A stretch of DNA of 64,000 nt from Falsochrobactrum tianjinense. GTDB lineage: Bacteria > Pseudomonadota > Alphaproteobacteria > Rhizobiales > Rhizobiaceae. The notes under the pieces are model-generated. The model made no database searches. It was not told the DNA's origin and was given only the letters and a program-made list of their open reading frames with translations. The translations under genes and the position numbers were made by a program. The DNA is taken from assembly GCF_019100495.1 (NCBI RefSeq), contig NZ_JAHRVA010000008.1, forward strand, positions 24,919-88,918, written 5' to 3'. Numbering within the stretch: position 1 is the first letter of the stretch; each line of letters starts with the position of its first letter. This document shows positions 1-8,216 of this stretch, piece after piece.

Positions 1-1
1 G

Positions 2-583
2 TGGAACGCGGAATATGAAGGTGCTGTGACCTTCCCAAGTCCGACCAATGCCATGGGCGTACCTTTCTTGGCGGAACTCGCCAAGCACAAAGGCACTCCA
101 CTTAGCGAAATCGACCCAGTTCTGGAAGATATTAAGAAACTACGCGTAGCTGCTTATTTTGACACGGCCGGTGCCGGGACCAACTTGTTCCAGAGCGGGG
201 AAGTCATTGCTGGCGCACATTATGCAAGCTCTGTATTTGCGATGCGCGACCAAAACCTGCCGATCGAATTCGTCGTGCCTCAAGAGGGCGCAATTGGCGG
301 CGACATCCGCTTGCATCTTGTTGCCAACACGCCACGCAAAGAAGCAGCAGAGAAATTCATCGATTTTGCTGTGGGCAAGGAAGCCGCAAAATGCATGTCT
401 GAACGCATTTTTGTCGGCCCCGCTACTAAGGGCATCGAGTTGTCCGACAATGCGAAGCAAAAAATGCCGTGGGGTGCAGATGGTAGTGTAAAGAGCCTTT
501 CTTTGCCAAACTGGAACGAAATCAACACCAATCGTTCCAAGGTGATTGAAGGGTTTAATCGCGCCATAGCGGCAAAAGACTGA
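2..583 (+). CDS. ABC transporter substrate-binding protein, polyamine (PotD/PotF) type, C-terminal part
   Basis: Reading frame is open at the left edge; 193 codons are visible and end in TGA. The segment resembles the C-terminal lobe of periplasmic polyamine-type binding proteins: it contains an EVIAGAHYASSVFAMRDQ-like stretch followed by VPQEGAIGGD, where these proteins line the ligand cleft, and then helices that close the fold (EAAEKFIDFAVGKEAAK, and the final VIEGFNRAIAAKD). It would deliver a cationic or amine solute to a membrane permease. Signal peptide and N-terminal domain lie outside the window, so the substrate cannot be judged. A GTG at 26 is an internal codon of the same frame, not a start. 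A stem-loop follows 25 nt after the stop. Confidence 0.85.
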   Translation, partial: WNAEYEGAVTFPSPTNAMGVPFLAELAKHKGTPLSEIDPVLEDIKKLRVAAYFDTAGAGTNLFQSGEVIAGAHYASSVFAMRDQNLPIEFVVPQEGAIGGDIRLHLVANTPRKEAAEKFIDFAVGKEAAKCMSERIFVGPATKGIELSDNAKQKMPWGADGSVKSLSLPNWNEINTNRSKVIEGFNRAIAAKD

Positions 584-608
584 TCCTGTAACGGGCTAAA
601 TTAACTGG

Positions 609-640
609 ATCCGCAACGATGATCTAATCATCATGCGGAT
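609..640 (+). terminator. Stem-loop after the binding-protein gene
   Basis: ATCCGCA...GATGAT pairs with ATCATC...GCGGAT around a short loop; one arm carries a one-base bulge. It lies 25 nt after the stop codon at 583 and is followed by only a weak T-rich stretch, so it may be a terminator or an mRNA 3' stabiliser. Confidence 0.5.
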
Positions 641-1027
641 TCGGTTTAAGGCGCGCTCCGCCCAACCCAAATTCTTGCAACAGATCCGTAAATTCTGCTG
701 CTGCCTCCCCTCAAAAACGGGGGAGATGACCCCAGCATATGAGTTGTTCGTCCGATTCGACTCTCAGCCATAGGCCGCTCGGCTGCAAGCGGAGGACGGC
801 AAACGCAGGGCCGAAATCAAGTAGATAGCTTAGATCCTCACGGCGGAACCGCCATGCAATGTTCTGCGAGGCTACCCTGTCAAGTTACAACGCCCATCAA
901 TCATCTCAAATGAATACGAAAAAACCGTCAAAAGAGGAGCCCCAAAGCTAATCTGTCCAATCAGTAATTTATCGACGCTTCCTAAGGCTCTTTTATAAGC
1001 TAAGATTGCGCTGTCCTTTTTCAGCAA
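641..1027. other. Intergenic stretch without recognised gene
   Basis: This lies between two convergent genes (binding protein on plus, lactonase on minus). No frame with coding character, no tRNA and no clear second terminator for the minus-strand operon was seen. Confidence 0.5.
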
Positions 1028-1852
1028 CTATCCGATCCCATAAAAGCGCATTCCGTTCGTTTGCATAATCGCCTGTATTTCCTCGGGACCATAGAGTTCG
1101 CTGAGGAGGTTGCGGGCGAGATCGATGACCTGTGCATGGCTGGCAACCAGCGTGCAGACAGGCCAGTCGGAGCCAAAGACCAGCCGTTCGGGGCCGAAGG
1201 CACGGGCAACATGCGCAATGAAGGGGCGGATTTGGTCGGCCGACCAATCCGCGCCCGCCTCGGTCACCAGCCCGGAGATCTTGCAATGCAGACCGGGAAC
1301 GGCGGCGAGCCCCGAAATCCCCTCGGCCCAGCCGCTATCAATCGGCTGCGTCATGTCTGGCTTGGAAATGTGGTCTAGGATGGCGTGCAGACCGGGCGTG
1401 GCATGCAGGGCATCGATCATGGCAGGCAGATGCCGGGGAAAGGTCAGGATATCGAAGGGGATGCCGCGCCGCGCCACTTCCGCCAGCGCTGCCCGGAAGC
1501 GCGGATCGGCGATCAACGCTGGATCGTGCTCCTGTAGCACCGGCCGAAGCCCGAGCCATTTCGGCTGCGCCGCATAATAATCGATCCGCTCGGGAAAATT
1601 ATCGGCAAGCATATCGAGCCAGCCAACCACACCGGCGACGAAATCCGTCCGCGCCGCGATCTCAAGCAGATAATCGGTCTCCGCCTCCGTTTCGGCGGCC
1701 TGCACCAAAACGGTCTGGGTGATACCGGCCTGCTGCATCAGCGGCCATAGGTTTTCTGGACCGAAATCACGCAGCAACGGCTTCAGGTCTTGCGTCATCC
1801 AGCCGTAATCGCCACGGGCGACGGTCCAGAAATGGTGATGTGCGTCGAGCAT
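1028..1852 (-). CDS. Amidohydrolase-2 family lactonase (L-fuconolactonase-like)
   Basis: A 274-residue TIM-barrel metallohydrolase of the COG3618 type. It begins MLDAHHHFW, giving the HxH metal site at the end of strand 1. It has a conserved LDHISKPD histidine about residue 165-175 and an LVFGSDWPVCTL aspartate near residue 230, all as expected for fuconolactonase/amidohydrolase 2 enzymes. By family it would hydrolyse a sugar-acid lactone in the cytoplasm. It is the last gene of a minus-strand trio: the aldose dehydrogenase upstream would make the lactone and FucU would supply the right anomer. The 21-nt gap to fucU fits one operon. Exact sugar (L-fucose, D-arabinose or L-galactose) is not decided by sequence. 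Confidence 0.85.
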   Translation of the reverse strand: MLDAHHHFWTVARGDYGWMTQDLKPLLRDFGPENLWPLMQQAGITQTVLVQAAETEAETDYLLEIAARTDFVAGVVGWLDMLADNFPERIDYYAAQPKWLGLRPVLQEHDPALIADPRFRAALAEVARRGIPFDILTFPRHLPAMIDALHATPGLHAILDHISKPDMTQPIDSGWAEGISGLAAVPGLHCKISGLVTEAGADWSADQIRPFIAHVARAFGPERLVFGSDWPVCTLVASHAQVIDLARNLLSELYGPEEIQAIMQTNGMRFYGIG

Positions 1853-1873
1853 GCAGTCTCCTCCGCTCCCGCG

Positions 1874-2296
1874 TTATGCGCGCAGAACGCCCTTCTTGAG
1901 AATAATGTTGGCATAAAGCCGCCGCTCGCCGGTGGCGATGACGGCGTAAGCCTCCTTCGTGCGGTCGTAGAAGGCGAAACGATCAACGGGATCGAGCGCG
2001 ATGACGCGCCCTTCCGCCTTTTCCAGAAGCGCTTCGAATTCGGGGTAAATCTGCGGGCGCTCGCCCGGCGCATCCATGGCGGCTGCGGGAAAGTCGACGA
2101 AATCGTCGACCGGCAGCACGGACAGCACCGCTTCCAGCGCATCGGTGACGCTGATACCCGGCAGGCGCACGAGGCGCTCGGCGATTGCATCCGCCGGGAA
2201 ATTGGCGTCGACGATCACGACTTCATCGCCATGGCCCATGTCACACAGGATGGCCAGAAGCTCACCTGTCAGCAGCGGATTGATGAATTTCAGCAT
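1874..2296 (-). CDS. fucU: L-fucose mutarotase (RbsD/FucU family)
   Basis: 140 residues from the ATG at 2296, chosen because GAGGA lies just upstream and the protein then starts MLKFINPLLTGELL as in the family; a longer frame reaching 2509 runs inside the neighbouring gene. The family signature GHGDEVVIVDANFP with its catalytic histidine is near residue 20, and the C-terminal FYDRTKEAYAVIATGE plus LYANIILKKGVL region is typical of FucU rather than RbsD. It interconverts alpha and beta anomers of a 6-deoxy sugar, feeding the dehydrogenase encoded 23 bp upstream. Cytoplasmic; no membrane segments. Confidence 0.88.
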   Translation of the reverse strand: MLKFINPLLTGELLAILCDMGHGDEVVIVDANFPADAIAERLVRLPGISVTDALEAVLSVLPVDDFVDFPAAAMDAPGERPQIYPEFEALLEKAEGRVIALDPVDRFAFYDRTKEAYAVIATGERRLYANIILKKGVLRA

Positions 2297-2319
2297 GGTA
2301 TCCTCTTCATCTTCTGTGG

Positions 2320-3351
2320 TCAGCCGGCTTTTTCCAGCGCGGTATCGAGATCGTCCCAGATCGCTTCTGGCAGGTCGGTGTCGAACCATTCGACATTCTG
2401 CCGGAGATGCGTCGCCGTCTTGGCGCCGATCACGATACAGGTCGCGGCAGGATGGCGCACCGGAAAACGGATGGCAGCGGCGGCAAGCGGCACGCCGTAG
2501 TCCTCGCACACGCCGCGCAACGCCTCAACACGGGCAACGATCTTCGGATCGGCGTCGGCATAGTTGAACTTCTTGTGTCCGCTCTTCGGGGCTGCGAGAA
2601 TGCCGGAATTGTAGACGCCCGCCAGCACCAGTGACACGTCGCGCCTTTCAGCAAGCGACAGGAAAGTTTCGCCAGCATCGCGGTCAAGCAGCGAATAGCG
2701 CCCGGCCAGCATGCAGACATCGAGATCCGTCTCTTCCAGCGCATCGCGAATGGCCTCCCATTCGTTGACGCCGAGGCCGAAGCCCTTGATGTCCCCTGCC
2801 TCCTTCAGTTCCTGTAGTGCCCGGAAGCCACCCCCTTTGGTCAGCGCGCTCCAGTGATATTCATGCAGGTCAGCATGGGTGACACGGCCGACATCGTGGA
2901 CATAGAGAATATCCAGACGGGTCATGCCGAGCCGCTGCTGGCTATCGTCGAAGCTGCGCATCACGCCGTCATAGCTGTAATCGAAGACTTCGCGGAACGG
3001 CAGACCGTTCCACCAGCCGGGGTCGAGCGGATTTTTCGGAGGCTCGGGCGGCAGCTTGCGCCCTGCCCGCTCAGTGGTCATCAGCCGCCCGACCTTGGTG
3101 GACAACACATGGCTCCCGTCACGCTCGCGCAGCACCTGCCCGACCAGATGCTCCGAACGTGTCAGGCCATACATCGGCGCGGTGTCGAAATAGCGGATGC
3201 CGAGATCCCAGGCTGCGTCCAACATCTCCAAAGCCTGCGCGCTTGGTACATCTGCATAGAGGCCGCCGAGCGGGGCGGAGCCTATGCCCAGTGCAGTGAC
3301 TTCAAGACCAGTTGAAGCGATCTTGCGGCGAGTAGTTGCGGTCAACGCCAT
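2320..3351 (-). CDS. Aldo/keto reductase, L-fucose / D-threo-aldose 1-dehydrogenase type
   Basis: 343 residues, an AKR barrel. The catalytic tetrad can be read: Asp and Tyr in YFDTAPMYG (about 54-62), Lys in LSTKVGR (about 83-88) and His in LYVHDVG (about 148-154). The C-terminal CIVIGAKTATHLRQN loop binds the nicotinamide cofactor phosphate/adenosine. Family members of this subgroup oxidise L-fucose or related aldoses to the 1,5-lactone. First gene of the trio with fucU and the lactonase, so a sugar-lactone-acid route is likely. No dehydratase or aldolase for the resulting acid is in this cluster, so the pathway must be completed elsewhere. Confidence 0.85.
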   Translation of the reverse strand: MALTATTRRKIASTGLEVTALGIGSAPLGGLYADVPSAQALEMLDAAWDLGIRYFDTAPMYGLTRSEHLVGQVLRERDGSHVLSTKVGRLMTTERAGRKLPPEPPKNPLDPGWWNGLPFREVFDYSYDGVMRSFDDSQQRLGMTRLDILYVHDVGRVTHADLHEYHWSALTKGGGFRALQELKEAGDIKGFGLGVNEWEAIRDALEETDLDVCMLAGRYSLLDRDAGETFLSLAERRDVSLVLAGVYNSGILAAPKSGHKKFNYADADPKIVARVEALRGVCEDYGVPLAAAAIRFPVRHPAATCIVIGAKTATHLRQNVEWFDTDLPEAIWDDLDTALEKAG

Positions 3352-3563
3352 AGCCGCCCCTTTTCTGTTGTTTTGTCACGTTGTTTGACGTTGAGAGAGG
3401 TGTCCTGGTGAACCGACTGATACTACAGTACTCTAGCAGACCATATCAACACGGAGGCACTGAGAACCAATCCATGACACTGCCCTATAGACGCAACGAT
3501 TTAGCTTGGAATGCCGAAACTTGATGAATTGGCCCGCCGATCCCATAGTTCATCAATTACTTG

Positions 3564-4241
3564 TTAGACTGGTCCGGTTGCCCCTAGGGGCCAAATGCTC
3601 TGAAGCTTCTCACCAGACAGTATACGTTGTCGGCATTGGTTCTCCGCATTGGCATTGGCATCAGCATCATCCGCAATGATGGCCACTAATTCTTCGGGGA
3701 TAACCACAACACCGGAAATATCAGCGAAAATCACATCGCCTGGACGCACACGAACATCATTGATGTTCAGATCAATCTGCGACTTAGCGGGTTCCATTCG
3801 TCCCGAAACACCAACAGGGCTTACACCCCGGCCAAACAACGGGTAATCGAGCTTTTTGACTTCAGCTATATCGCGCACAGTGCCATTTACGATGGTAGCT
3901 GCCGCACCAGCGGTCTTTGCACCCGTCGACATCAGCTCGCCGGTGCCTGATCCCTCGGCACAGGATGAATCTACAAGTAGGATTCCGCCCTTGACGACGC
4001 TGTCGATCGTGCCGTGATAAACATCCTGCGGCTGGCCGGTTCTTGTGCTCTTTTCATAAAGAACAGTGTGAACGGGACCGCAAATAACCTGACCCGGCTT
4101 TAACGCGCTTTGCAGGCTTATGCCCTGCAGAAAACCATAGAAGCCGTGCTTATCCATTACGTCCTGGATGTCACCGGAATACCAGCGTGAAAGGCGTTCG
4201 ATGGCAGCCCAGTTCACACGCGCATAATCATAGTTAGTCAT
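3564..4241 (-). CDS. RraA-like protein (HMG/CHA aldolase-type fold)
   Basis: 225 residues of the RraA / demethylmenaquinone-methyltransferase-like superfamily. The region GTVRDIAEVKKLDYPLFGRGVSP (residues about 118-140, including the conserved Arg and Asp) is the family signature that binds a divalent metal and oxo-acid. Members are either RNase E regulators or class II 4-hydroxy-4-methyl-2-oxoglutarate-type aldolases; beside an HpcH-type aldolase, a dehydrogenase and a sugar-acid-like operon an enzymatic role is more likely. It follows the GntR gene by 3 nt, so the two are co-transcribed. The N-terminal extension MTNYDYARVNWAAIERLSRW is typical of the catabolic subgroup, not of E. coli RraA. 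Confidence 0.82.
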   Translation of the reverse strand: MTNYDYARVNWAAIERLSRWYSGDIQDVMDKHGFYGFLQGISLQSALKPGQVICGPVHTVLYEKSTRTGQPQDVYHGTIDSVVKGGILLVDSSCAEGSGTGELMSTGAKTAGAAATIVNGTVRDIAEVKKLDYPLFGRGVSPVGVSGRMEPAKSQIDLNINDVRVRPGDVIFADISGVVVIPEELVAIIADDADANANAENQCRQRILSGEKLQSIWPLGATGPV

Positions 4242-4244
4242 CGT

Positions 4245-5006
4245 TTAGTTCTTCTTCTCGTTTTTGGACCGGCTTTTGGATTGCTTGATCGCCTGCTCAA
4301 GATAAGCAGTGCTGTTGGTGATGTGTTCGCGCATGGCTGCGCGAGCATCCTCAGCCTTGCCTGCTGCGATCAGGCCGTGAATATTCTCATGTTCGGCAAG
4401 CCCCGCGCTCAGCTTCTTGCGCGGGACGCGGCTTGAAACCTTGATCACTTCTGAAATCAGCGAGTGCAGGTTTGCATGTAGGGACGACAGAATCTCGTTG
4501 CCAAGAGACTGAACCAATGCCCGGTGAAAGGCTGCATCGCCTTCCGCAAAACGCGTGAAGTTGCTGTCTTTCGCTGACTGACGCATGACATCAAGTGCGG
4601 CAGCGACCGGCGTTCCCAGCTCCCCCTCACCCGATGCGAGGCGCCCCGCCACATCCACTTCGATCAAGCGACGTACATCCATTGCCTGAACGAGATAGGA
4701 CGCATCACGAGCAAAGAGTGACCCGACAGATGAGACGAGGGAATCCATAAATTCGCCTACGTCATCCCGTACCACCTCGGCTCGCTCACCATGTTTGCGG
4801 CGCACAAGGCCCTTGGTCTCAAGAACCTGCATGGCTTCGCGAACGGATCGTGTGCTGACACCGAAATTCCTGCCGATTTCCGCTTCGGACGGAAGGCGTT
4901 CACCGACCTGAAGTTCCCCTGACAGAATGCGCGCCTCAATCTCCGCAACAATATGCATATGCAGCTTGCCGCGATCGATATGTGAGGAGACTGAACCTAT
5001 CACCAT
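4245..5006 (-). CDS. GntR-family transcriptional repressor, FadR/FCD subfamily
   Basis: About 253 residues from the ATG at 5006, which has GGAG 7 nt upstream; a GTG start at 5036 is possible but lacks a good site. The N-terminal winged helix (about residues 17-80) contains GERLPSEAEIGRNFGVSTRSVREAMQVLETKGLV in short segments typical of GntR. The C-terminal FCD helical domain has the metal/ligand histidines in AFHRALVQ, SLISE and AEHENIHGLI. It probably represses its own gene and the transporter operon at 9918: matching 16-bp operators lie in both promoters (5055-5070 and 10030-10045). Ligand likely an organic acid, as for other FCD regulators. Confidence 0.9.
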   Translation of the reverse strand: MVIGSVSSHIDRGKLHMHIVAEIEARILSGELQVGERLPSEAEIGRNFGVSTRSVREAMQVLETKGLVRRKHGERAEVVRDDVGEFMDSLVSSVGSLFARDASYLVQAMDVRRLIEVDVAGRLASGEGELGTPVAAALDVMRQSAKDSNFTRFAEGDAAFHRALVQSLGNEILSSLHANLHSLISEVIKVSSRVPRKKLSAGLAEHENIHGLIAAGKAEDARAAMREHITNSTAYLEQAIKQSKSRSKNEKKN

Positions 5007-5054
5007 TTTACAGCTCCGAAGCCCGAAAGAAGGCACTTCTTTTTAAATTAGAGT

Positions 5055-5070
5055 TATGACATATGTCATA
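5055..5070. promoter_or_regulatory. Operator 1 of the GntR regulator, overlapping the -10 box
   Basis: Perfect 16-bp palindrome TATGACATATGTCATA. On the minus strand it covers the -10 (TATGAC, 5070-5065) of a promoter whose -35 TTGACA is at 5093-5088 with a 17-nt spacer, reading toward the GntR gene at 5006. A near-identical site is at 10030-10045. Confidence 0.75.
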
Positions 5071-5084
5071 TGTAAAATCGCAGC

Positions 5085-5106
5085 ATATGTCAAGTTTTAG
5101 ACATAT
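5085..5106. promoter_or_regulatory. Second inverted repeat at the -35 box of the GntR promoter
   Basis: ATATGTC (5085-5091) and GACATAT (5100-5106) face each other across 8 nt and cover the -35 hexamer. The arms are the same half-site as in the 5055-5070 palindrome, suggesting a secondary, more widely spaced binding site. Confidence 0.55.
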
Positions 5107-5152
5107 TCGCAAGCACATCCAGCCCCCACTCAATCAGGGAAAACCTCAGCAA

Positions 5153-5971
5153 TTACCACGCGGTAAAGCCGCCATCCACCACAACGTTCGAGCCTGTCAT
5201 GTAAGACGAGGCATCCGAGGCGAGGAAACGGATGATGCCGTTATATTCATCAATCTCGGCCTGACGGCGCATTGGTACGCGGTCGAGGAATGCTTCGATA
5301 AATTCCTTATCGAAGCTTGCCGTTTTCACACCGCCAAATGAAATCAAGTTTACGCGAACGTTCTTTTCACCCCAATAGGTGCCAAGATAGCGCGTAAGAT
5401 TGATCAGTCCCGACTTGGAAGCGGCATAGGAAATCGCCTTGATAAACGGCTTGCCATCACGCACTTCCCGATAGGAATAAAGCGCCTGATTGGGCGAAAC
5501 CAGACCGTAGATCGAACCGACATTGATGATCGAACCACGACCTTCAGAAGCCATGTGCCTGCCAATAACCTGGCTGGTCAGCATAACGCCCGTAAGGTTG
5601 GTATCTATGATTTCATCCCAGAATTTCTGCGGATAGTCCTCGAACGGTGCGTTCTGTTCAGCCGACCCATCAGGCTTTGAATCGATGCCTGCGTTGTTGA
5701 CGAGCACATGCGGTACGCCCCAATCGGCGATCAACTGCTTGGTCGCAGCTTCCAGTGCCGCCTTGTCGGTGACGCTGGCTTCATAGACACGGATGCGATC
5801 TTCAAGTCCAGGAAACTTTTCGGCAATCTGCTCACGAGTGAACGGGCGGCGGCTGAAGATCGCTACCTTTGCCCCTGCTTCGGCCAGCGATTTGGAAAAC
5901 TGTGTTCCCAACTGCCCAAGCCCGCCTGTCACAACCGCTACACGGTCTTTAACGCTAAAAATATCAGACAT
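5153..5971 (-). CDS. SDR-family NAD(P)-dependent oxidoreductase
   Basis: 272 residues, classical short-chain dehydrogenase. The Rossmann motif TGGLGQLG is at about 15-22 (TGxxxGxG form), NNAG at about 91-94, the catalytic Ser in INVGSIYG (about 146-153), and Tyr/Lys in YAASKSG (about 180-186). The C-terminal YMTGSNVVVDGGFTAW is the standard SDR ending. An Arg in SRRPF after strand 2 hints at NADP(H), but cofactor is not certain. It lies 22 nt downstream of the HpcH-type aldolase gene in the transporter operon, so it probably oxidises a hydroxy-acid or sugar acid before or after aldol cleavage. Confidence 0.88.
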   Translation of the reverse strand: MSDIFSVKDRVAVVTGGLGQLGTQFSKSLAEAGAKVAIFSRRPFTREQIAEKFPGLEDRIRVYEASVTDKAALEAATKQLIADWGVPHVLVNNAGIDSKPDGSAEQNAPFEDYPQKFWDEIIDTNLTGVMLTSQVIGRHMASEGRGSIINVGSIYGLVSPNQALYSYREVRDGKPFIKAISYAASKSGLINLTRYLGTYWGEKNVRVNLISFGGVKTASFDKEFIEAFLDRVPMRRQAEIDEYNGIIRFLASDASSYMTGSNVVVDGGFTAW

Positions 5972-5992
5972 TGTAGTGCTCTCCTCGCAGAT

Positions 5993-6799
5993 TTATGCCT
6001 TGGCGGACGTATCGATGGCTTCACGGGCGCGACGGTTTCCTTCATTGAGGAACATCACATCATTGCCCATGATGATCATATCCACGCCCTTCTTCTTGAG
6101 CGCGGTCACGCTTTCAGCAACCGGCGGAATGCATGGCGCCATCACCTTGATGTCACGCGCATGGCACTTCTCGATCAACTCGCTCAGCTTCTCGTCTACT
6201 TCCGGATGCGACATGGAATAGTCGATGGAAATGCGGCGCGAGATAGAATAATCGGCCGGTCCGAAGTTGATGACATCAATGCCTTCGACGTCGAGAATTT
6301 CATCGATATTGTCGAAGAATTCAAAGCTCTCAGCCATTGGAATTACGAGCTTATTGGCGTTCTCGCGTTCCATATAGGACGACCACTGAAAGCCCGGTCC
6401 GGCAAATCCTGCGGCACGGCAGGACGCATCACCACCACGACGACCATAAGGCGGGAATTTTGCGGCGCGCACAATAGCGCGGGCCTGTTCGGCCGTATTA
6501 ACCTGCGGAACGATAATACCGGTCGCGCCGATTTCGAGCGATTTGCGGATATCCCATTCATTGGTGCCGCGAACACGGATCAGCGGCGCAATCCCCGACA
6601 GAAGCGCTGACATCACCAGCTTTTCCATATGGGTATCGACATTGACCGGCGTGTGTTCAGCATCGATGAATGCGAAATCCAGCCCCCAATTGCCAGCAAC
6701 CTCGATTGCTGTCGTCGAACCAGTATAGAATGTCGTACCGAATGTCGCTTCGCCATTGCGCAGCTTTTCGGCCAGTTTCAGATTTTCAACTACAGGCAC
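5993..6799 (-). CDS. HpcH/HpaI-family aldolase
   Basis: 268 residues, class II (metal-dependent) aldolase of the HpcH/HpaI family that splits 2-oxo-4-hydroxy acids to pyruvate and an aldehyde. Visible signatures: DFAFIDAEHTPVN (about 35-47) with the catalytic His, PLIRVRGTN with the substrate-binding Arg (about 73-81), and the metal ligands in IPMAESFE (Glu) and INFGPADYS (Asp, about 175-190). Part of the minus-strand operon between the ABC ATPase (48 nt upstream) and the SDR gene. With the importer it suggests uptake of a hydroxy-acid, conversion to a 2-oxo-hydroxy acid and aldol cleavage. Substrate not identifiable from sequence. Confidence 0.88.
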   Translation of the reverse strand: MPVVENLKLAEKLRNGEATFGTTFYTGSTTAIEVAGNWGLDFAFIDAEHTPVNVDTHMEKLVMSALLSGIAPLIRVRGTNEWDIRKSLEIGATGIIVPQVNTAEQARAIVRAAKFPPYGRRGGDASCRAAGFAGPGFQWSSYMERENANKLVIPMAESFEFFDNIDEILDVEGIDVINFGPADYSISRRISIDYSMSHPEVDEKLSELIEKCHARDIKVMAPCIPPVAESVTALKKKGVDMIIMGNDVMFLNEGNRRAREAIDTSAKA

Positions 6800-6847
6800 T
6801 GCTCTCTCCTTGAGTCAGTTGTTACGGGGGAATTGAGATTTGCCGGA

Positions 6848-7579
6848 TCACTTCACATCGGAGGCAATAAAAGCCTGCAACTCCGGCGTTTGAGGATTTG
6901 AAAATAGTTCTTCAGAAAGCCCGGCTTCCCAGACCTTGCCCTGATGCATGAAAACGGTGTGGGTCGCGACACGGCGGGCAAAACCCATCTCATGCGTGAC
7001 CAAAAGCATGGTCATGCCGGTTTTGGCGAGTTCGGCGATGGTCTTCAGAACCTCACCGGTCAGTTCCGGATCAAGCGCCGAGGTCACTTCATCAAACAGC
7101 ATAACTTTGGGTTTCATCGCCAAAGATCTGGCAATCGCAGCTCGCTGTTGTTGCCCACCTGACAGTGCGTCCGGATAGGCGTTTTTCTTTTCAAGAAGGC
7201 CTACCTTGGATAACACCTCGTTGACGAGTGCATCCTGCTCCGCCATGGGCACATCTTTGACGATGCGTGGAGCCAGCTTGATATTTTCAGCGACCGTCAG
7301 GTGCGGAAACAGATTATAGCTCTGGAACACCATTCCAACTTCCTTGCGTAAATCACGCAAGCGTTTGTTGGTGCCATCAAGCTTGTGTCCAACCACCTCA
7401 ATCGACCCGGCGTTAAATAGCTCAAGCCCATTAATGCAACGGAGCATGGTGCTCTTGCCCGAACCCGACCGCCCGATCACCGCGACTGTTTCGCCAGCCT
7501 CGACTGAAAGGCTCACCCCTTTGAGAACGTGAATTGATCCGAAAGACTTCTGCAGGTTATCAATGCGCAGCGCTGGCAT
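6848..7579 (-). CDS. Amino-acid-type ABC transporter ATP-binding protein (GlnQ/HisP family)
   Basis: 243 residues. Walker A GRSGSGKST at 36-44, Q-loop Gln 86 in VFQSYNLF, signature LSGGQQQR from 139, Walker B VMLFDE ending at Glu 164, switch His 196 in VTHEMGF. The pattern and length match polar amino-acid uptake ATPases. Its start lies inside the last 20 bp of the upstream permease gene (translational coupling). Powers the two permeases encoded just upstream; the binding protein is encoded at 9918. Confidence 0.92.
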   Translation of the reverse strand: MPALRIDNLQKSFGSIHVLKGVSLSVEAGETVAVIGRSGSGKSTMLRCINGLELFNAGSIEVVGHKLDGTNKRLRDLRKEVGMVFQSYNLFPHLTVAENIKLAPRIVKDVPMAEQDALVNEVLSKVGLLEKKNAYPDALSGGQQQRAAIARSLAMKPKVMLFDEVTSALDPELTGEVLKTIAELAKTGMTMLLVTHEMGFARRVATHTVFMHQGKVWEAGLSEELFSNPQTPELQAFIASDVK

Positions 7580-8216
7580 TTTTCTGCTCCTTTAATTTCT
7601 CGCTCCACCACGACAACGGATAGCAAAGGGCGAAATACATTACCGCAACCGTCAGGAAAACGTGGAAAGGCTGAAAGGTCATATTGTTGAGAAGCTGCCC
7701 GGCACGAGTGAGTTCGACAAAACCGATCAAGGCCGTCACCGAGGTATTCTTGACCACCTGCACCATGAAACCGACAGTTGGCCCGAGCGCGATCCGGAAA
7801 GCTTGTGGCAAGATCACATAACGCAGTTTTTGTAGTCCGCTCAGCGCGAGTGAATCCGAGGCTTCCCACTGGGCACGCGGTATGGATTCAATACAACCAC
7901 GCCAGATATCCGCAAGAAAGGCCGTCGTATAAATCGTCAGCGAGATCGCTGCCGCAGTCAATGGCGGGAAGTAGAGCCCAAGGAAGCTCAAGCCGTAGAA
8001 CGACAGGAACAACAGGATCAGAAGCGGCGTTGCCTGCACAAGCTGGATATAGCCCATGATGATCCAACGCAGCCAGCTTGGCCCCAGCGAGCGACCCAGC
8101 GCAAAGAGCAATCCGAGAAAACCGCCACAGACAAAGGTGATAAGCGAAAGACCTACCGTCCACCAAAGGCCTTGGATCAGGAACTGAATGCTTGTCCATC
8201 CGAATGACTGGATCAT
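7560..8216 (-). CDS. ABC transporter permease, HisMQ/GlnP family (second permease)
   Basis: 218 residues with about five membrane segments (for example the hydrophobic runs at about 15-40, 58-80, 85-105 and 185-205). The EAA-like cytoplasmic loop sits near DSLALSGLQKLRYVILPQAFR, where it docks on the ATPase. Belongs to the His/Glu/Gln/Arg/opine permease family. It overlaps the first permease gene by 4 bp and the ATPase gene by 20 bp, so all three are coupled. Confidence 0.9.
   Translation of the reverse strand: MIQSFGWTSIQFLIQGLWWTVGLSLITFVCGGFLGLLFALGRSLGPSWLRWIIMGYIQLVQATPLLILLFLSFYGLSFLGLYFPPLTAAAISLTIYTTAFLADIWRGCIESIPRAQWEASDSLALSGLQKLRYVILPQAFRIALGPTVGFMVQVVKNTSVTALIGFVELTRAGQLLNNMTFQPFHVFLTVAVMYFALCYPLSWWSEKLKEQKNASAAH

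Noticed and set aside
5708-6610. 300-codon plus-strand frame opposite the SDR and aldolase genes
   Set aside because: It lies antisense to two genes with clear active-site motifs and spans their junction; its translation has no recognisable domain.
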